Source of the DNA: Cheiracanthium punctorium
Lineage: Eukaryota > Arthropoda > Arachnida > Araneae > Cheiracanthiidae
DNA length: 64,000 nucleotides
Reading direction: 5' to 3'
NCBI GenBank assembly: GCA_038373885.1
Contig: JAWZYV010002522.1
Span: 620,001-684,000, forward strand
How positions within the stretch are numbered: position 1 is the stretch's first letter; every line of letters starts with the position of its first letter. The translations under genes and the position numbers were made by a program. Shown one piece after another: positions 1 to 11,952 of the stretch. The notes beneath the pieces were generated by a model, which saw only the letters and a list, made by a program, of their open reading frames with translations, searched no databases and was not told the DNA's origin.

Positions 1-161
1 AACATGGTATTGGATTCCTATTGAATGTTTTTGCTCGGATGAATCCATCTCTTGCATGGAGGCCACACACATAAAGAGCAGATTCTGTCACAATCCTAAT
101 CATCCTCTCAACTGTGTGATGGGAGGCTCAGTCACAACACATTCTTGCCAATGGATAATGT

Positions 162-1180
162 CAATGTAGTCCTTGCTTACGAAATTCATCTTTGGAATCT
201 GAAACCTTCAAATGCTCATTGTTTGTTCCGAAGATTTTCTGGCCTTTATATGCTGAATGGCAAGCTGATAGACATGACGATATTCTGTCGTCAAATAACA
301 TTGCAGCGAGTACATTTTCTGGATGAGCAAAATACACGTTGTTTCGAACAACGTTTTGTACTATACCCTTTAAATTTTCTGGGATACACTGAAATCGAGA
401 TATAAAATATTGCAAATTCTTTGGGCCATCCTGAAAGGCACTGTTACACTTGATTCTGAACCATGTTGGCATGTATACTTTCTTTACGAATGTGGCTAAT
501 ACAATAAGTAATATTGCAAATTCTTTGGGCCATCCTGAAAGGCACTGTTACACTTGATTCTGAACCATGTTGGCATGTATACTTTCTTTACGAATGTGGC
601 TAATACAATAAGTTGTTGTGTTGGATAAAATGTTCCAAAATACAAATGCGATTTACGAACGATAGTCAGCGAGAATGAGAAAGTTTTTGAGGGTCTCTAT
701 TTGCTAGATCTTGTGGGCAGTAACCAGAGGAAACAGCCTTACAAATTTCCCACAAATAACATTGATCTGTGCTAAGATCGCCAAAGTCAATATCGGACTC
801 AAACGAAAATTCAATTTCCTGGAACTTAATGGTAGGAAGATTAGTGCACGTCTTCCGGGACTTACCAATCAATCGACTAAATGCGCTTGGTCTTGATGTT
901 TTCCCGCCGACTGCTTCTGTAAGGTGGCATAAAGGCGGTTTGTTAAAATGAAATTGACATTTATACAATGCATGGGGGAATTGAGCTTTTCTACAAGGCA
1001 TCTAATTACACGTGCATTTACACCGGTATTAGTCACTTCCTCATCACTTCCAATAAAGGCTAATTTTGATAAATCAAAAGCTTTCTCATTTAATAAGATC
1101 AGATCAGATAAGATAAGGGGATTTTTTTCAATTTGCTGAGGTCGAGAAACTTCTTTGGCCGCTCTTCTCTCCCGAGTTAC
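162..1180 (-). pseudogene. Remnant of an uncharacterised arthropod repeat-family protein (transposase-like)
   Basis: Read on the minus strand from about 1180 down to 162, three frames join into one protein-like track. The first holds IGSDEEVTNTGVNARVI (about 1085-1010). The second holds a GKSRKTCTNLP segment and FGDLSTDQCYLWEICKAVSS (about 1001-668). The third runs from LTIVRKSHLYFGTFYP into MPTWFRIKCNSAFQDGP and YFAHPENVLAAML (about 668-162). From memory, strings of the types 'D.T.VNTG', 'DLSTDQ.YL..IC.AV' and 'FAHPENILLAM' occur together in a multicopy uncharacterised protein family of spiders, insects and crustaceans; its function is unknown to me, but copy number and the first motif suggest a transposase relative. 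Frame changes near 1000 and 668 and a 104-bp duplication, not a multiple of three, show it is dead. Family membership fairly sure; function unassigned. Confidence 0.6.
406..613. repeat. Perfect 104-bp tandem duplication
   Basis: Positions 406-509 and 510-613 are identical by eye, beginning AATATTGCAAATTC and ending with AATACAATAAGT. The unit lies in the third coding segment of the minus-strand pseudogene and shifts its frame. Perfect identity implies a young duplication or an assembly artefact. Confidence 0.9.
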
Positions 1181-1334
1181 ATCCACCTTTTCCCCTAGAA
1201 AATGGGGAAGGAAAGAAATAAACCTAATATAATACGTCAGTACGTTGTTGCACGTGGAACGCGGCAAAATCTTTAGTAGTGACTGGATTGGATTTGTGTT
1301 AATTTCGTAATCACTAGATGAAATTTTTAATTTT

Positions 1335-3000
1335 GTGAAAATGGCAAAAGTCATTTCTGATAGTTCGAGATTGCACGATATTGATAAAGATGCAAAAAAT
1401 AAGTTTGTTTGCGATTGGTTAACACGAATTGTTAAATTGAAATGTGGAGAAGATGAAAAGGATGTGCGAGTTGGTGACTGCATTAATAAAGTTGATGCAT
1501 GGGGAAAAGCACTTTGCAGCCTTTGCGTGGATTATATAGATTACGGGAAAAAAGGATATGCACGAATAATTCAACATTTGGAAACTAAGAAACATAAAGA
1601 GAAAGTTTTTTGAAAGGAAAAGAATTATACTTTGTCAAGTATTTTTTTTTCTTCCAAGCCATCAACCTCTTCTGCTTCATCATCAGAGATAAATGATGTT
1701 CCTTCAATTAAAGTTAATGTACCTATTTGTGACAGAGTTTCCAATTCAGAGGCTTTAATTTTAGGAGTTCTTGCAGAACACAATTTGCCTTTTTCTTGAT
1801 GTGGTTGGAGCATTTGACAAAAGAAATCTTCATTGACTTAAAATGGTCAAGTGCTATTAAATTGCACCTTATAGAAATTTGTGATTTATTAAAAATCAAA
1901 TTTGTTTCCCCAGTTTCTTTTATTCCATGCCGTTGGTTATCATGTTATGATGCAGCATAGAACTTTATTTATTTATTAGATGCATTTACTGTCATATTTT
2001 ATTCTTTTTTAAATGAAGTGGATAAAACATCATATTTCACCATTCTATGTGCCATTTACAGGCATAAAAACATTTCTCCTTCGGATAAATCAAAAATTAA
2101 GAATATCCAGCAGAAATTATCTTTGAAAAAAATGACAGATGAGGGAATAAATAGGAAAAAACGAATCTGCAAGAAGCTGTTTACTGATAGAATTAAAACA
2201 CGGTTAATCGCACATTTTTATGTAGCTGTATTACCCCTCTTAAAGAAATACGTTGTCTTGTTCCAAACTAAGGTACCCATGATACACAAGATATATGATG
2301 AACAAAAACAGCTTTTTTTAGACTTTTTGTCTTGCTTTATAGCCCAAGAACATTTGCAAATAAGGAGTACTCAAGATCTTCTTGACAAAAAATTATATGA
2401 AAAAATTCTTTTGCCTGCAAAGAACATGTTTCTTGGCTCAGGAACACAAGATATTTGGAGATTTTTCAATATCAAGTCGATAAAAACCTACCATCGTCAG
2501 TTGATGATTCAGGGCAAATAATAGCAATAGACAGTTGGTGGTCAAATGTTTTTCTGATGCCCAAATATACTACCATGAGCAAGATTGTCAAAGCAGTATT
2601 AAGCTGTTTCCATGGACCATTGGTTGAGGGAGCCTTTAGTTTGATGACAGACATCATCGAAAAAAAGTCTGGCAGAATGAATATAGAAACGTATGCTTCT
2701 ATACAAACAATTAAACATAAATTTCTTGCAAAGAAGAAATCTGCTGTTGAATATTTTGAGAGAAAAGACAATTTACACCATCCTGTAGATAAAAAATTGT
2801 GCCATAATTTAAAATCAGCAAGAATGCTGTATAATAAAGAGTTGGAAGCAAAGAAAAAAGTTGCGGGTAATAATAGTCTTCCACCTATGACAGAAAAAAC
2901 TGCTGAGATTTCTTCTTTAGAAAAATCAAGCAGGCTAAAACACAAAAGAAAACTTGAAATGATGGTGCAAAAATTTAAAAACAAAAGATTGAAGAAGTAA
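1335..3000 (+). pseudogene. hAT-family transposase, internally deleted and frameshifted
   Basis: The first frame (1341-1613) ends in a BED-like zinc finger: CSLC, then H-x5-H in QHLETKKHKEK. The second frame (about 2015-2521) holds KKLFTDRIKTRLIAHFYVAV and VLPLLKKYVVLFQTKVP, typical of the middle of hAT transposases. The third frame (2455-3000) holds VKAVLSCFHGPLVEGAFSLM followed by IIEKKSGRMNIETYASIQTI, the C-terminal hAT dimerisation region, and a Lys-rich tail. About 400 bp between the first two segments (1614-2017) has no matching frame, so the RNase H-like part with the first acidic residues is lost. A frame overlap at 2455-2521 marks an indel. No clear terminal repeats or target duplication were found. 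Confident of hAT, not of the family. Confidence 0.7.
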
Positions 3001-3399
3001 CTTTGAAATTAAAAATATTTTGTTTGAGAATTCCAGTGTGTTTTCTTATTGTGTATTTTTCTTTTTCTTATTCCTTGCTATCAATACACTCTTAAAGTTG
3101 AGCTATTAAAATTTGAAATTCATATAACTAGTTTACATAGACAGTCTGATGTTTTGATATGCCTCAATCTTCAAATATTAAAATTATAAAGTATTTGTTA
3201 TAAAAAAGTGTTACATTTATCTATTAAAAGCTATGCAATTTTGGTTTGGTGTAGTTCAAATTCGTTTGGTATGGTATTATTTTAGTTTCGCTAGCAACGA
3301 TAACGTTGCACGAAATTTTCAGCCTTTTTTTCTGAAGATCTGTAGCATGTCTGTAAGATGAAGATACCATCGGCAGTGGTGGGAAAAACTACTTTTTTT

Positions 3400-3532
3400 T
3401 TGTAGCGCGCTACAACTACAGCTACTTTTCGAAAAATGTAGTTAACTACAACTACAACTACTTTTTGACAAATGTAGTTAGCTACACTACTTTTGAAATG
3501 TAGTCGCTACTTCGCTACGCTACTTTTAGGAG
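3400..3532. repeat. Left subterminal GTAGC/GCTAC repeat cluster
   Basis: Repeated GTAGC, GCTAC, TAGTTA and the palindrome GTAGCGCGCTAC fill this stretch just inside the left end of the 3374-7892 element. The same vocabulary appears inside the right end, as expected for transposase-binding sites. Confidence 0.75.
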
Positions 3533-5259
3533 ACGAATTTTGCTAACAGATTCAGTTTGCATTACATTTATATTTAAGAATATTTATATCCTAATTAGAG
3601 AAAACTATTGATTTCCTTATTAGAAAAACTATTGCTCTAATAAATAACTACCAGGGAAGTATTTGAGGAGGGCAAAGGGCCCCCTCCGAAAATGTAAAGC
3701 AATTATTAAAAAGGAGCTATTTTGAAACATTTCTTTTAACTTTAGAACAATAAAGTTTAAAATACTGAATGAGAACAGAATATGACCTGTTTCCCAAGAG
3801 CGCCGGGTTATCATTTTAAAAGAAAATTGGCATTCTTATTTGTTTCTATTTTCTTCGAGATTATACAATATGGTAACTTTTACAAAAATAAACTTTTGGT
3901 TTCATCACGATTCGTGGAAAAAAAAAAAATCACGCATAAAATTAATTTTTGTAATACACATACATGTTCAACTATTTATTGCTTTATATTACATCTAAGT
4001 AAGAGAAAGAAAATAAAAGTAAATCATACCTTCGGTTCTTTGATTAGGTCTTGTATTATTAACCCTTTTTGGTAATTAGATACATTAAATAAAATTTAAA
4101 CATAAAATTTTACATACATAGAAACTTATACACAGTTCACAAAACTGTATATTTACAAGTCCCACTAATCGAGTTAAAATGAAACTTAAACGTAACTCTT
4201 AAAGAAAAGACAATAATAAACGAAAACGAGTGTGCAGTTCACGGTTTAGCACAGATTCAGAAAATAGCTGGATAAACCAACAAAAAAAGAAGAATTCATT
4301 ATAGGTTCAAGGGGTGTCCTTCGAGTTTGTTCGTTTTTTTAAATTCCTTTTCATTGCTTTCAGTAATTTTGTGGACTGGTGTGGTGTAAACCAGGAAGTT
4401 GTAATAGGAAATAATATGTGCCTTGTGACTGTAACCCCTGCAAGTCCTGTCCTTCCTTATCAGTAAGTCCAAGTCCTGGAGCTAAAGCGATGTTTTTTTG
4501 TTTGTGGAGAAGACCCACAGCCCCCCTACTACCGTGTCTTCCCCTATTCTAATTCTATGTACCGTGTTCTAGTATTTAGTGGGAGTGGGAATTTTTTCTT
4601 TTTTTGACGAATCAGAAGGGGGGAGGGGTCGTTTACAGATACCGGACACTCAGGCCAGACCCGACCCAATTTTCCCAATTATCTGCGATCCGCGGTAATC
4701 TCGTTTTGTTGCCTGAAAGCGCGCGAAATGGGGAAGCGAAAAACGGGTGCTTAGAAATCTTGTTATTGAGCATGGTTTTTCAGGGAACATATGTTTTCTC
4801 TGCTTGACGCTATGATCTTGTCATATTGAAACGGGAAAGGTGTGTAAAATTATGAAGTCTGGGATAAAATAAGTGTGTTTGTGTTTCGTTACACGTCGTT
4901 AAAATTACTTTGAAAAAATTACTAACTTGTAAAGTTTGTTCAATGATAATATTACTAAATAGGATTTTTTTTTTTTTTAAGAGCTCGACTAGCCAAGCTG
5001 TTGTCTTTAGAAAGGCACACTACTTCTTTTTTGAAGGTTAAAAAATTATAAGGCTTAATTAGGTACAGGGGTAAAAAAAAGGTTTGCGTTGTATGCGCTG
5101 CGCCAATCAGCGAATCAAAGATTTAAGGGGAGCAACTGGTGCCCCCCCCCCCTTAGCAAGGCCATTGCTTTCAAGTTTCTGGGAAAATGACATTTCCATT
5201 TTATTTTATTTTATTTGGAGGGGGCGAGGGAGACCTTTCATAATATTAATTTGCAAAAT

Positions 5260-5587
5260 CAGTGCCGTAGCTAGGAGCTGGCCAGGTTGGCAGGTGCCAG
5301 GGGCACTTGGTAGTCTTTTCCTGCAAGTAAGTAAGAAGAAGTCTTAGAGGTACAAAATTCAAATCTTGACAATGACCCTCACAAGGAAGGATTAAAGGGG
5401 GGTACTCGGGAGAGGTCCCCCTCGGGGGCGCCTCTCCCGAGAAAAAACAATGTAAAATATCCTATTTTACTTTCATAAAATGGATGTGTGTGAATCTTCC
5501 AACTAACCTCCCCCCCCCCACACACACACACACACAAAATTGCAATAATACGTCACTGGGCCCTCATGACACCTAGCTACGACTTTG
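5260..5587. mobile_element. hAT-like MITE (CAGTGCCGTAGCTAGG ends)
   Basis: The left end reads CAGTGCCGTAGCTAGGAG; the right end is CACCTAGCTACGACTTTG, sharing CGTAGCTAGG in inverted orientation. The flanking 8-mers TGCAAAAT and TGAAAAAC match at six positions, compatible with a decayed hAT target duplication. It contains a CA microsatellite near 5519-5536 and has no coding capacity. Confidence 0.6.
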
Positions 5588-5741
5588 TGAAAAACAAAGA
5601 AAATTACTCTATCAATCTGAAATGTCGCGAATATTTTTAGACATCGTATTTTACCATCGACAACCCAAAAAATCCATTAACTTATAAGCAGATTGAGGAT
5701 CGATGCCATTCAGAAATCACAGACTGTTAGTCCTTCATCCA

Positions 5742-5908
5742 CAGTAGCGTAGCCAGAGGGGAGCAAGGTGGGGAATTTGTCCCTGGGCGCAGCACACAAG
5801 GGTTGCGAAATTGTACATAAAAGCTAACCTAACTGCATTTTGACAAATAGAAGGGAGCGCAAAATCTCATGTTGTCCCTGGGCGCAGAAAGTCCTAGCTA
5901 CGCCTCTG
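5742..5908. mobile_element. hAT MITE, 167 bp (CAGTAGCGTAGCCAGAGG ends)
   Basis: Terminal inverted repeats CAGTAGCGTAGCCAGAGG and CCTAGCTACGCCTCTG are flanked by the identical 8-mer TTCATCCA at 5734-5741 and 5909-5916. The phrase GTCCCTGGGCGCAG occurs twice inside. Perfect 8-bp duplication supports hAT. Confidence 0.88.
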
Positions 5909-6050
5909 TTCATCCAGGTAGAAATCGAGTAAAGGGAATATTACAGTTAATAGATATTTAAAATGTTAAACTTTTTGTACATTTCATTCTTCTTCGTAAT
6001 AATGTAGTAAATCTACATTTTTGTATTTTAAAAACTAGAACACTCGAGCA

Positions 6051-6150
6051 GTGGTGGATTAATGCAATTTTGTCGGGGGAGGGGGGCGGTTAGTTAGAAG
6101 ATTGACATATGCATCCATTTTATGGTAGTAAAATAGGATCTTTTACATTA
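6051..6150. repeat. CAGTGGTGGATTAATGCA repeat, copy 1
   Basis: CAGTGGTGGATTAATGCA, then TTTTGTCGGGG, GTTAGAAGATTGACATAT and CATCCATTTTATGG. The same string recurs at 8088-8180 and, diverged, at 16896. It looks like the left end of a non-autonomous DNA element whose right end I could not place here. Confidence 0.6.
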
Positions 6151-6925
6151 ATTTCTTTTCACTCGGGGGAGGGAGGGGGAGTTGGCCCCTCCGCCCCACC
6201 TCCTCTTGCATTCGAGGGGAAAAAATATTTTAGTTTAAAACAATTCTTCAACGTTAATTCCTTGTACACGAAAATGCAATTCTTTCGCAATTTCTTTCGT
6301 TGGCTTAAGGCGCAAAGGGCGCCTTAAGTAGAGGGCGCAGGGGACTCCCTGTCCACCCGAGCCAGCACGGGCCTGCATAATAGACATCTTTACATAAAAT
6401 TTCCTAACGAATATCGAACTCGGAAATCGAACCCTGAACCTCTAGGCTATGGTTAACGGCGAACCCACTTCGCCACACTTGTCGTCGAAAAAATTCTTAA
6501 CTTGTTTGAAAAATAATCAGGGGCCACCACTCCTTTGTTGCCCCAGGGCCTCCACACCTTTAAATCTGGCACTGTCTGGGATGGTTATTTCTAGAAAGCG
6601 CTCAAGTTTAGCGTGCTTTTCCTGCGAAAATTTTCCTGGACCTACAAAAAATTTGTAATTTTCTTTCTTCTTTAAAACATAAAACACAAGGCACTGGTAC
6701 TCGGGGTAAAAAATGGCATTTCAATTTACTGTACTTTGATCAAATCGTGTTCTCCATCCAAACAATGTCTCCTAGTTGATCTAGTGACGGACAATAACTG
6801 TTACAGAGGAAATTGTTTTATTTTTATTATTATTTCAGTGTATGTGAATTTTTAATCTATATTATTGGGATATTTGGGGACCCGGGGTATTACCCCCCCC
6901 TTACCAGTGTGATAATCTGGGAACG

Positions 6926-7096
6926 CAGGGGCGTAGCCAAGGGGGGTTAGGGGGTCATAATCCCCCCCCATGAGGAAATTTTTGCCATACAAATTGTATA
7001 TTCTTCATTACATTATCACACACACGTATAGATATATATGAGTTGTAGTAGTCGTAACCCCCCCCCCTCCATGAAAAATTTCTGGCTACGCCCCTG
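6926..7096. mobile_element. hAT MITE (CAGGGGCGTAGCCA ends), copy 1
   Basis: Palindromic element with ends CAGGGGCGTAGCCA and TGGCTACGCCCCTG. Flanks are TGGGAACG on the left and TAGGGAACG on the right, an 8-bp duplication apart from one inserted A. A second copy of the same family lies at 26929-27111. The interior holds a C-run and GTAGTAGTCGTAA, shared with the other copy. Confidence 0.88.
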
Positions 7097-7719
7097 TAGG
7101 GAACGTCAGAGAAAAATCCGAACAGAGCTTCCATTTGCATTGATGTCTAGTCTGACTGAGAGTGTAAAAGAAAAAGTAGCAGCATTTAACTTCATATTAA
7201 GGCAAGGCCCATTGGCGGATCCAGAGGGGGCATGTGCACTCCCCAGATGAATCAACTTCAGACCATAAAAATTGACATTTTTGAAATTTAGAATACATAT
7301 AAGATTTGAATTTTGAAAATATTTATTTTTGTGCATAAAAGTGAGTATTTTTTGCTTTCGAAAAGGAATTTCACATATCTGTAAATCGTATGCTTTTGTA
7401 ACATAATTAATTTTCTTTGGTCTTTTTTTTTATTGCACCCATAAATACAGTGTAATGTCCACTTGCCCGTATCAGGATTGACAATCAGTTAGTGTCCAGT
7501 TTTCAGTGAACTTCCTGTTAGGCGCTATCTTTTCAAATCGGACATGATATATAGTCGGTCCTCGCAATTAACGAGTCCCCCCCCCCATCCCCTCATGGGG
7601 AGGGGTGGCGGAGGGATTGTGTGTTCTTTGAAGCATCCGTTCCAGTTCCAGTGCTAAGCTTATAGTCAGAAAAACGAGCAATTGCACCACGTGATCAATC
7701 GCCGGAAGTGATGGCGCGG

Positions 7720-7885
7720 CAAAAGTAGCTAAAAAAGTAGCTTGAAAAACGCGCTACAAACTACAGATTTTTTGTAGCGCGCTACACACTACACTACTTT
7801 TTAAAAAAAGTAGCGCGCTACACTACAAACTATAAAAAAATGTAGCGACTACTGTAGTTTCGCTACTTGTAGCGCGCTACTCCCC
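7720..7885. repeat. Right subterminal GTAGC/GCTAC repeat cluster
   Basis: At least three copies of TAGCGCGCTAC plus many single GTAGC/GCTAC words lie within about 165 bp of the right end of the 3374-7892 element, mirroring the left cluster. Confidence 0.75.
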
Positions 7886-7892
7886 AGCCCTG

Positions 7893-9540
7893 ACCATCGG
7901 AAATGTCCTTTGAACTTTTACTCTTCGGTGCAAAATGTCCCAAATAGACAGAACCGGGTTCTTCAATTAGTGTAATATGCTCCTCCCATACTTTTCTCTT
8001 ATGCCACTTGCTATCATCCATTTTCATAATTGTAAGAGTTTTATCCCTTCTTCCATCAAAAAAGAAAGCTATGATCTTGTAATCAGACAGTGGTGGATTA
8101 ATGCAGGTTTGTCGGGGGGGGAGGGGGGGGGAGTTAGAAGATTGACATATACATCCATTTTATGGAAGTAAAATGCATATAACACTTTCTATAAAATACA
8201 GATAATTTTATTTGAGACTTAAGTTTCAAAATCAGCTGAGAGTGCTGTGGAATGAAATCAGGATCTTTCTGGGATAGAATGGGAGGGGGGGGGGAGTAAT
8301 AATTTAAAGAAATGCAAGCTGAAAATCAGGATGATGTTTACACAAAGCATGTGAGAGAGTGAGATTTGTTAATATCAAGCTCATGTTGGTAATAAAGTGG
8401 ATGTAGACAAGTTTGTTTATCCAATTTATCGAGCTATTTTTGGAGTAAAAATGGCAAACTTTAAGAGATTTGGGGAGGCCTAAGAATTAAATTTTACATT
8501 GGATAGCTTTTTACAAATGTTTATGCACTCAAAAGTGCAAATAAATAACCTTGTGACATTTCATAATTTTTTCTCTAATGAAAAGAGCAGTTGATTTTAA
8601 AGCATTTTTTCCTATAATTTCCAAAATTCGTGGATCTTGAGGAGGCCTAGGATATTAAACAATTTCATCCAAATTTCAGGGTTTAATTTTACTATCAAAA
8701 TCGCAACTATTGCACGTGGTGACATTTCGAATTTCAAAAAAAAAAAAAAATGTTTTTTCGCACCACTCTAATGTACAAAGGTAATGATAATTATTTAAAA
8801 GATAAAATAAAATTAATGATTGAAGTATTTTGTAAAAATAAAGATAAGGTTTACCTCTTTTTTGTAGAACAATGAAATTGTTGAAATTTATGTATTCTCA
8901 AAATACTCATAGTTACAAATCAGTTATTAAAATTATAGTTTTGGGCTATTATCACGAAATATGAGAAAACTAAACTTCTCATTACCAAACTAAAATTTTA
9001 ATTTTAATAAAATATTTAGAGAGATTTTGGATTATTTCATTCTTTTTTCTCTTCCCGAGAGTACTTATATCTCTACTTTATTTCTTACATCTGACAAAAG
9101 AGCATTGATCCTGATATTCTTCATGCATTCTGAATTTGCCATATTAAAATCTATTTGGTTTAAAATTTGCATTTTGAATTTCCTTGCAATGGACAGTAAC
9201 TGCCAACTTCCTCTCTGAATTTTCTTTACTGTGGGACTTGATCACATCAATATACTGCTCCAAGGGTAAAATTACTCATTTTTTAGGTATATCTCTTCTC
9301 TAACCTACAAGATTTGTATGTGATCTGTACGTTTACTTGCACTTGCTGTAGATTTTTTTTTTTCAGTGGAGCGACTGCTTTGGAGTGGGTATTTTGTTTA
9401 TCTTACTTCAGGAAAAAAGCTAGGAAATTTTCGGACGAAGAACCAGGTACTGTCACTTATAGAAGATTGTATGTTCTCTTCTAGAGGATCTTTTAACATT
9501 AAGTAAATAGGGTAAAAAAATCAGTGCCTTAAAAAATTGG
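7893..9540. other. Repeat-rich stretch without a recognisable gene
   Basis: It holds CAGTGGTGGATTAATGCA copy 2 at 8088-8180 and several G-runs. No coherent protein frame was seen; the short open frames look incidental. Confidence 0.5.
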
Positions 9541-9544
9541 TTGT

Positions 9545-9980
9545 TGAAGGAGGGGGAAGCCTCTCATAGAGGTTTCTCTGTGTATTTATGATATGCACAC
9601 TTACATTTTTCATTTTTTGCTGGCAAACGCATCCAGGTATATTTCCTCCTTTTTGTTCTTTAGCTGTTTTCAGACCAGCGAGTAACTGAATATTGCTTAT
9701 GATCAGTGTTGTAGTGCTAAAAATTTTTTTCCTGGAATGCATGACTTCGTGAAGGAAGGAGGGGGGAGCCTCTCAAAGAGGTTTCTCTGTGTATTTATGA
9801 TATGCACACTTACATTTTTCATTTTTTGTGGCAAATGCATCCAGGTATATTTCCTCCTTTTTGTTCTTTAGCTGTTTTCAGACCAGCGAGTAACTGAATA
9901 TTGCTTACACTAAATGATCAGTGTTGTAGTGCTAAAATTTTTTTTCCTGGAATGCATGACTTCGTGAAGGAAGGAAGGAG
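9545..9980. repeat. Tandem duplication with unit of roughly 210-220 bp
   Basis: Two adjacent copies begin near 9545 and 9757. Each contains AGCCTCTCA, AGAGGTTTCTCTGTGTATTT, GCATCCAGGTATATTTCC, GACCAGCGAGTAACTGAATA and GGAATGCATGACTTCGTG. They differ by small indels, for example an extra ACACTAA near 9909. No coding function seen. Confidence 0.8.
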
Positions 9981-11952
9981 GCGGGGGGGGGGTTGGAAAG
10001 TGAGAAGACAAGCTTATAACAATCCGTGATAAAAACGTCTCTGCCTTTTTTTGTCAGTAACCAATACAGGAGGCTATGTATAATTTTGAAAAAAGCTTAA
10101 TTGACTCAAACAAAATGCACAATAAAGCAAACTTTTAGTCTAAACCAATGTGAATATTTATGGGAGGGATTAATAAAAAAAAATATTCACCGCTTTATTA
10201 CCCATCTAAAGTATATAATAAAGCGGATTGCCACCCTTTAACAATGTCTTGGGGAGGATAAAGCCCCTAGCCCCTACCCTGGATCCGCCACTGAATGGTC
10301 AGGCGGTCAGTTCCAAATTTCATTTCCTGCATTGCTCCCTCTATGTTTAACATCTGTGTTCCTTTTGTAGTGGACATTAATTCTAAGAATTTTATGGTTC
10401 TATTTATTTTCTTATTTGCATCCATGATGGTGATGTTTCTTTTTTCAAAAACTCAGAGAGAACAGAAAGTTTAAATAAAACGTCGTGCATGAGCTCCATT
10501 TTTGCCAAAAATTGTTTTGATGAGATGTGCTTTAGTAGACCTAGGAAAATGTATGGTTCTGTTAGTCCAGTTTTGGTCTCACCGAGTCGACTTGAACTAA
10601 TTTCAAAAAAACTTTTTTGCCTGAGAGACTACTGAAATAATTCTGAGAGAATTAGTAATTCCTCTTACTTTTCAAACTCGATTGATTTTCAGTATCGAGG
10701 CTAGCTGCAGGCAGAGATCAACCGTACAAGCTTCAAAGATTAAAGTTTTTCCACGAATATTTGAAAATGTCTGATTCCATTGACTTTGCGGATTGCTTCT
10801 CCAGACTCAAGTTTCAGACGATCATTTAAGCAATGCCAAACTACTGTGGAATACCTGCGCCATCACTAGCAAATCTGGCAAAATATATACTCAGAGATAT
10901 TTTTCATGAAGTCAGTGTTTCTCTAAGTATTTTTAACTTTCTGTTATAGTCTCAGTGTCTTGACATAGAAGTTCAACGATATGTAAGAAGGTGAGAATTG
11001 GTTCACAATCACATGATTGTCCATCTCACATTTTAAATATATAACGGAAGTACTTTTGCAATTGAGAGTGGTCGATGCATCAATTAGTATTGAAATTTTA
11101 CTACTGATTTCAATAATGTGTGTTCAGGTTTTTAATTAGTTGAAAGGGGCAGGGGATTGAATTCCTAGTTGAGTAGACTGCTATCAGTTCACTGGGATGA
11201 TTTCAACTACTACGGTATCCATAGAATTGAAACAGATAGTAAGTACATTGCTAGTGCAACTGACTATACACATTTTTTTTTTCTTTTTTCAGAAAGTAAG
11301 TTAAAATCTACAGTAATAATAATAATAATCTAATTTGAATTCCGGGATGCCGTTCCGGCTCGCAGAAAAGTACCGGAATGTTGTTCCGGTGCGTTCCTGC
11401 CCTACTATACCCCTGCTTATGATTATTTACTCAAACTTGTTGGCTTCAGGATGCACACAAGTGGGTAAGGGAATAACCTGCAGGCTGTAATTTGCTACTG
11501 GAGGGGAATCTTAAATAATGACACCCTTTTTTTCTTAAATACTTTTTATTAAACATTTCAGAAAAAAATTACTTTCAAAAATTTTTTAAACAATTGTAGA
11601 TTTGAAAAAATCAGGCCAGCTGCATTAAATTGAATGAAAAATTACAGTTCCAATACATACCATTCGTACAATATCTCTGACTCACTATGCAAAGTGCCCT
11701 TTGCATAACTAGATTAACCACCCAGCTGTCAGCAGCCTGGCCTGTGTATTCTTCAGTAAAGTAGAGGCTTTATATACTATACTATGCTTTATATTTATAT
11801 GCTATAGTAGAGGTTAATTTTGCAGTATATATAGTTCATAATAAACAATTAATATATTATACTAGCACTACTAACATAAATAAATATTCTCCAATCTATA
11901 ATACTTTAAACTTGTCTATATATAATAAAACACTTAGAACTTCTAGAGGTAA
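9981..11952. other. No recognisable gene; a transposon end near 11412
   Basis: A CCCTGGATCCGCCACTG terminus lies at 10280-10296 and a second end-like sequence, rich in TTCCGG and finishing CTATACCCCTG, at 11340-11412. Neither could be paired convincingly. A short AAT microsatellite is at about 11313. Otherwise nothing seen. Confidence 0.4.

Larger units (their letters stand above)
3374..7892. mobile_element. Non-autonomous hAT-like element, 4.5 kb, 8-bp target duplication
   Basis: The element begins CAGTGGTGGG and ends CCCCAGCCCTG, whose reverse complement is CAGGGCTGGGG. It is flanked by the identical 8-mer ACCATCGG at 3366-3373 and 7893-7900. Both ends carry dense GTAGC/GCTAC words. No transposase frame was found inside; the open frames are short and overlap MITEs and G- or C-runs. 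Nested insertions sit at 5260-5587, 5742-5908 and 6926-7096. The 8-bp duplication and CAG start suggest hAT, but the terminal repeat is imperfect and the superfamily is inferred. Confidence 0.75.

Noticed and set aside
9370..9446. Possible S2P upstream exon (polypyrimidine-AG, then an FRKKAR-like string)
   Set aside because: The similarity is to a few basic residues only, the segment lacks a clear reading frame through to a donor in phase, and no HExxH follows.
7209..10296. GGCGGATCCAG at 7212 and CTGGATCCGCC at 10282 as the ends of one element
   Set aside because: The left site lies inside the 3374-7892 element and the right site outside it, and the flanks show no duplication, so they are more likely ends of two different elements.
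8088..10296. CAGTGGTGGATTAA at 8088 paired with CCGCCACTG at 10296
   Set aside because: Flanking 8-mers do not match; only the first bases are similar.
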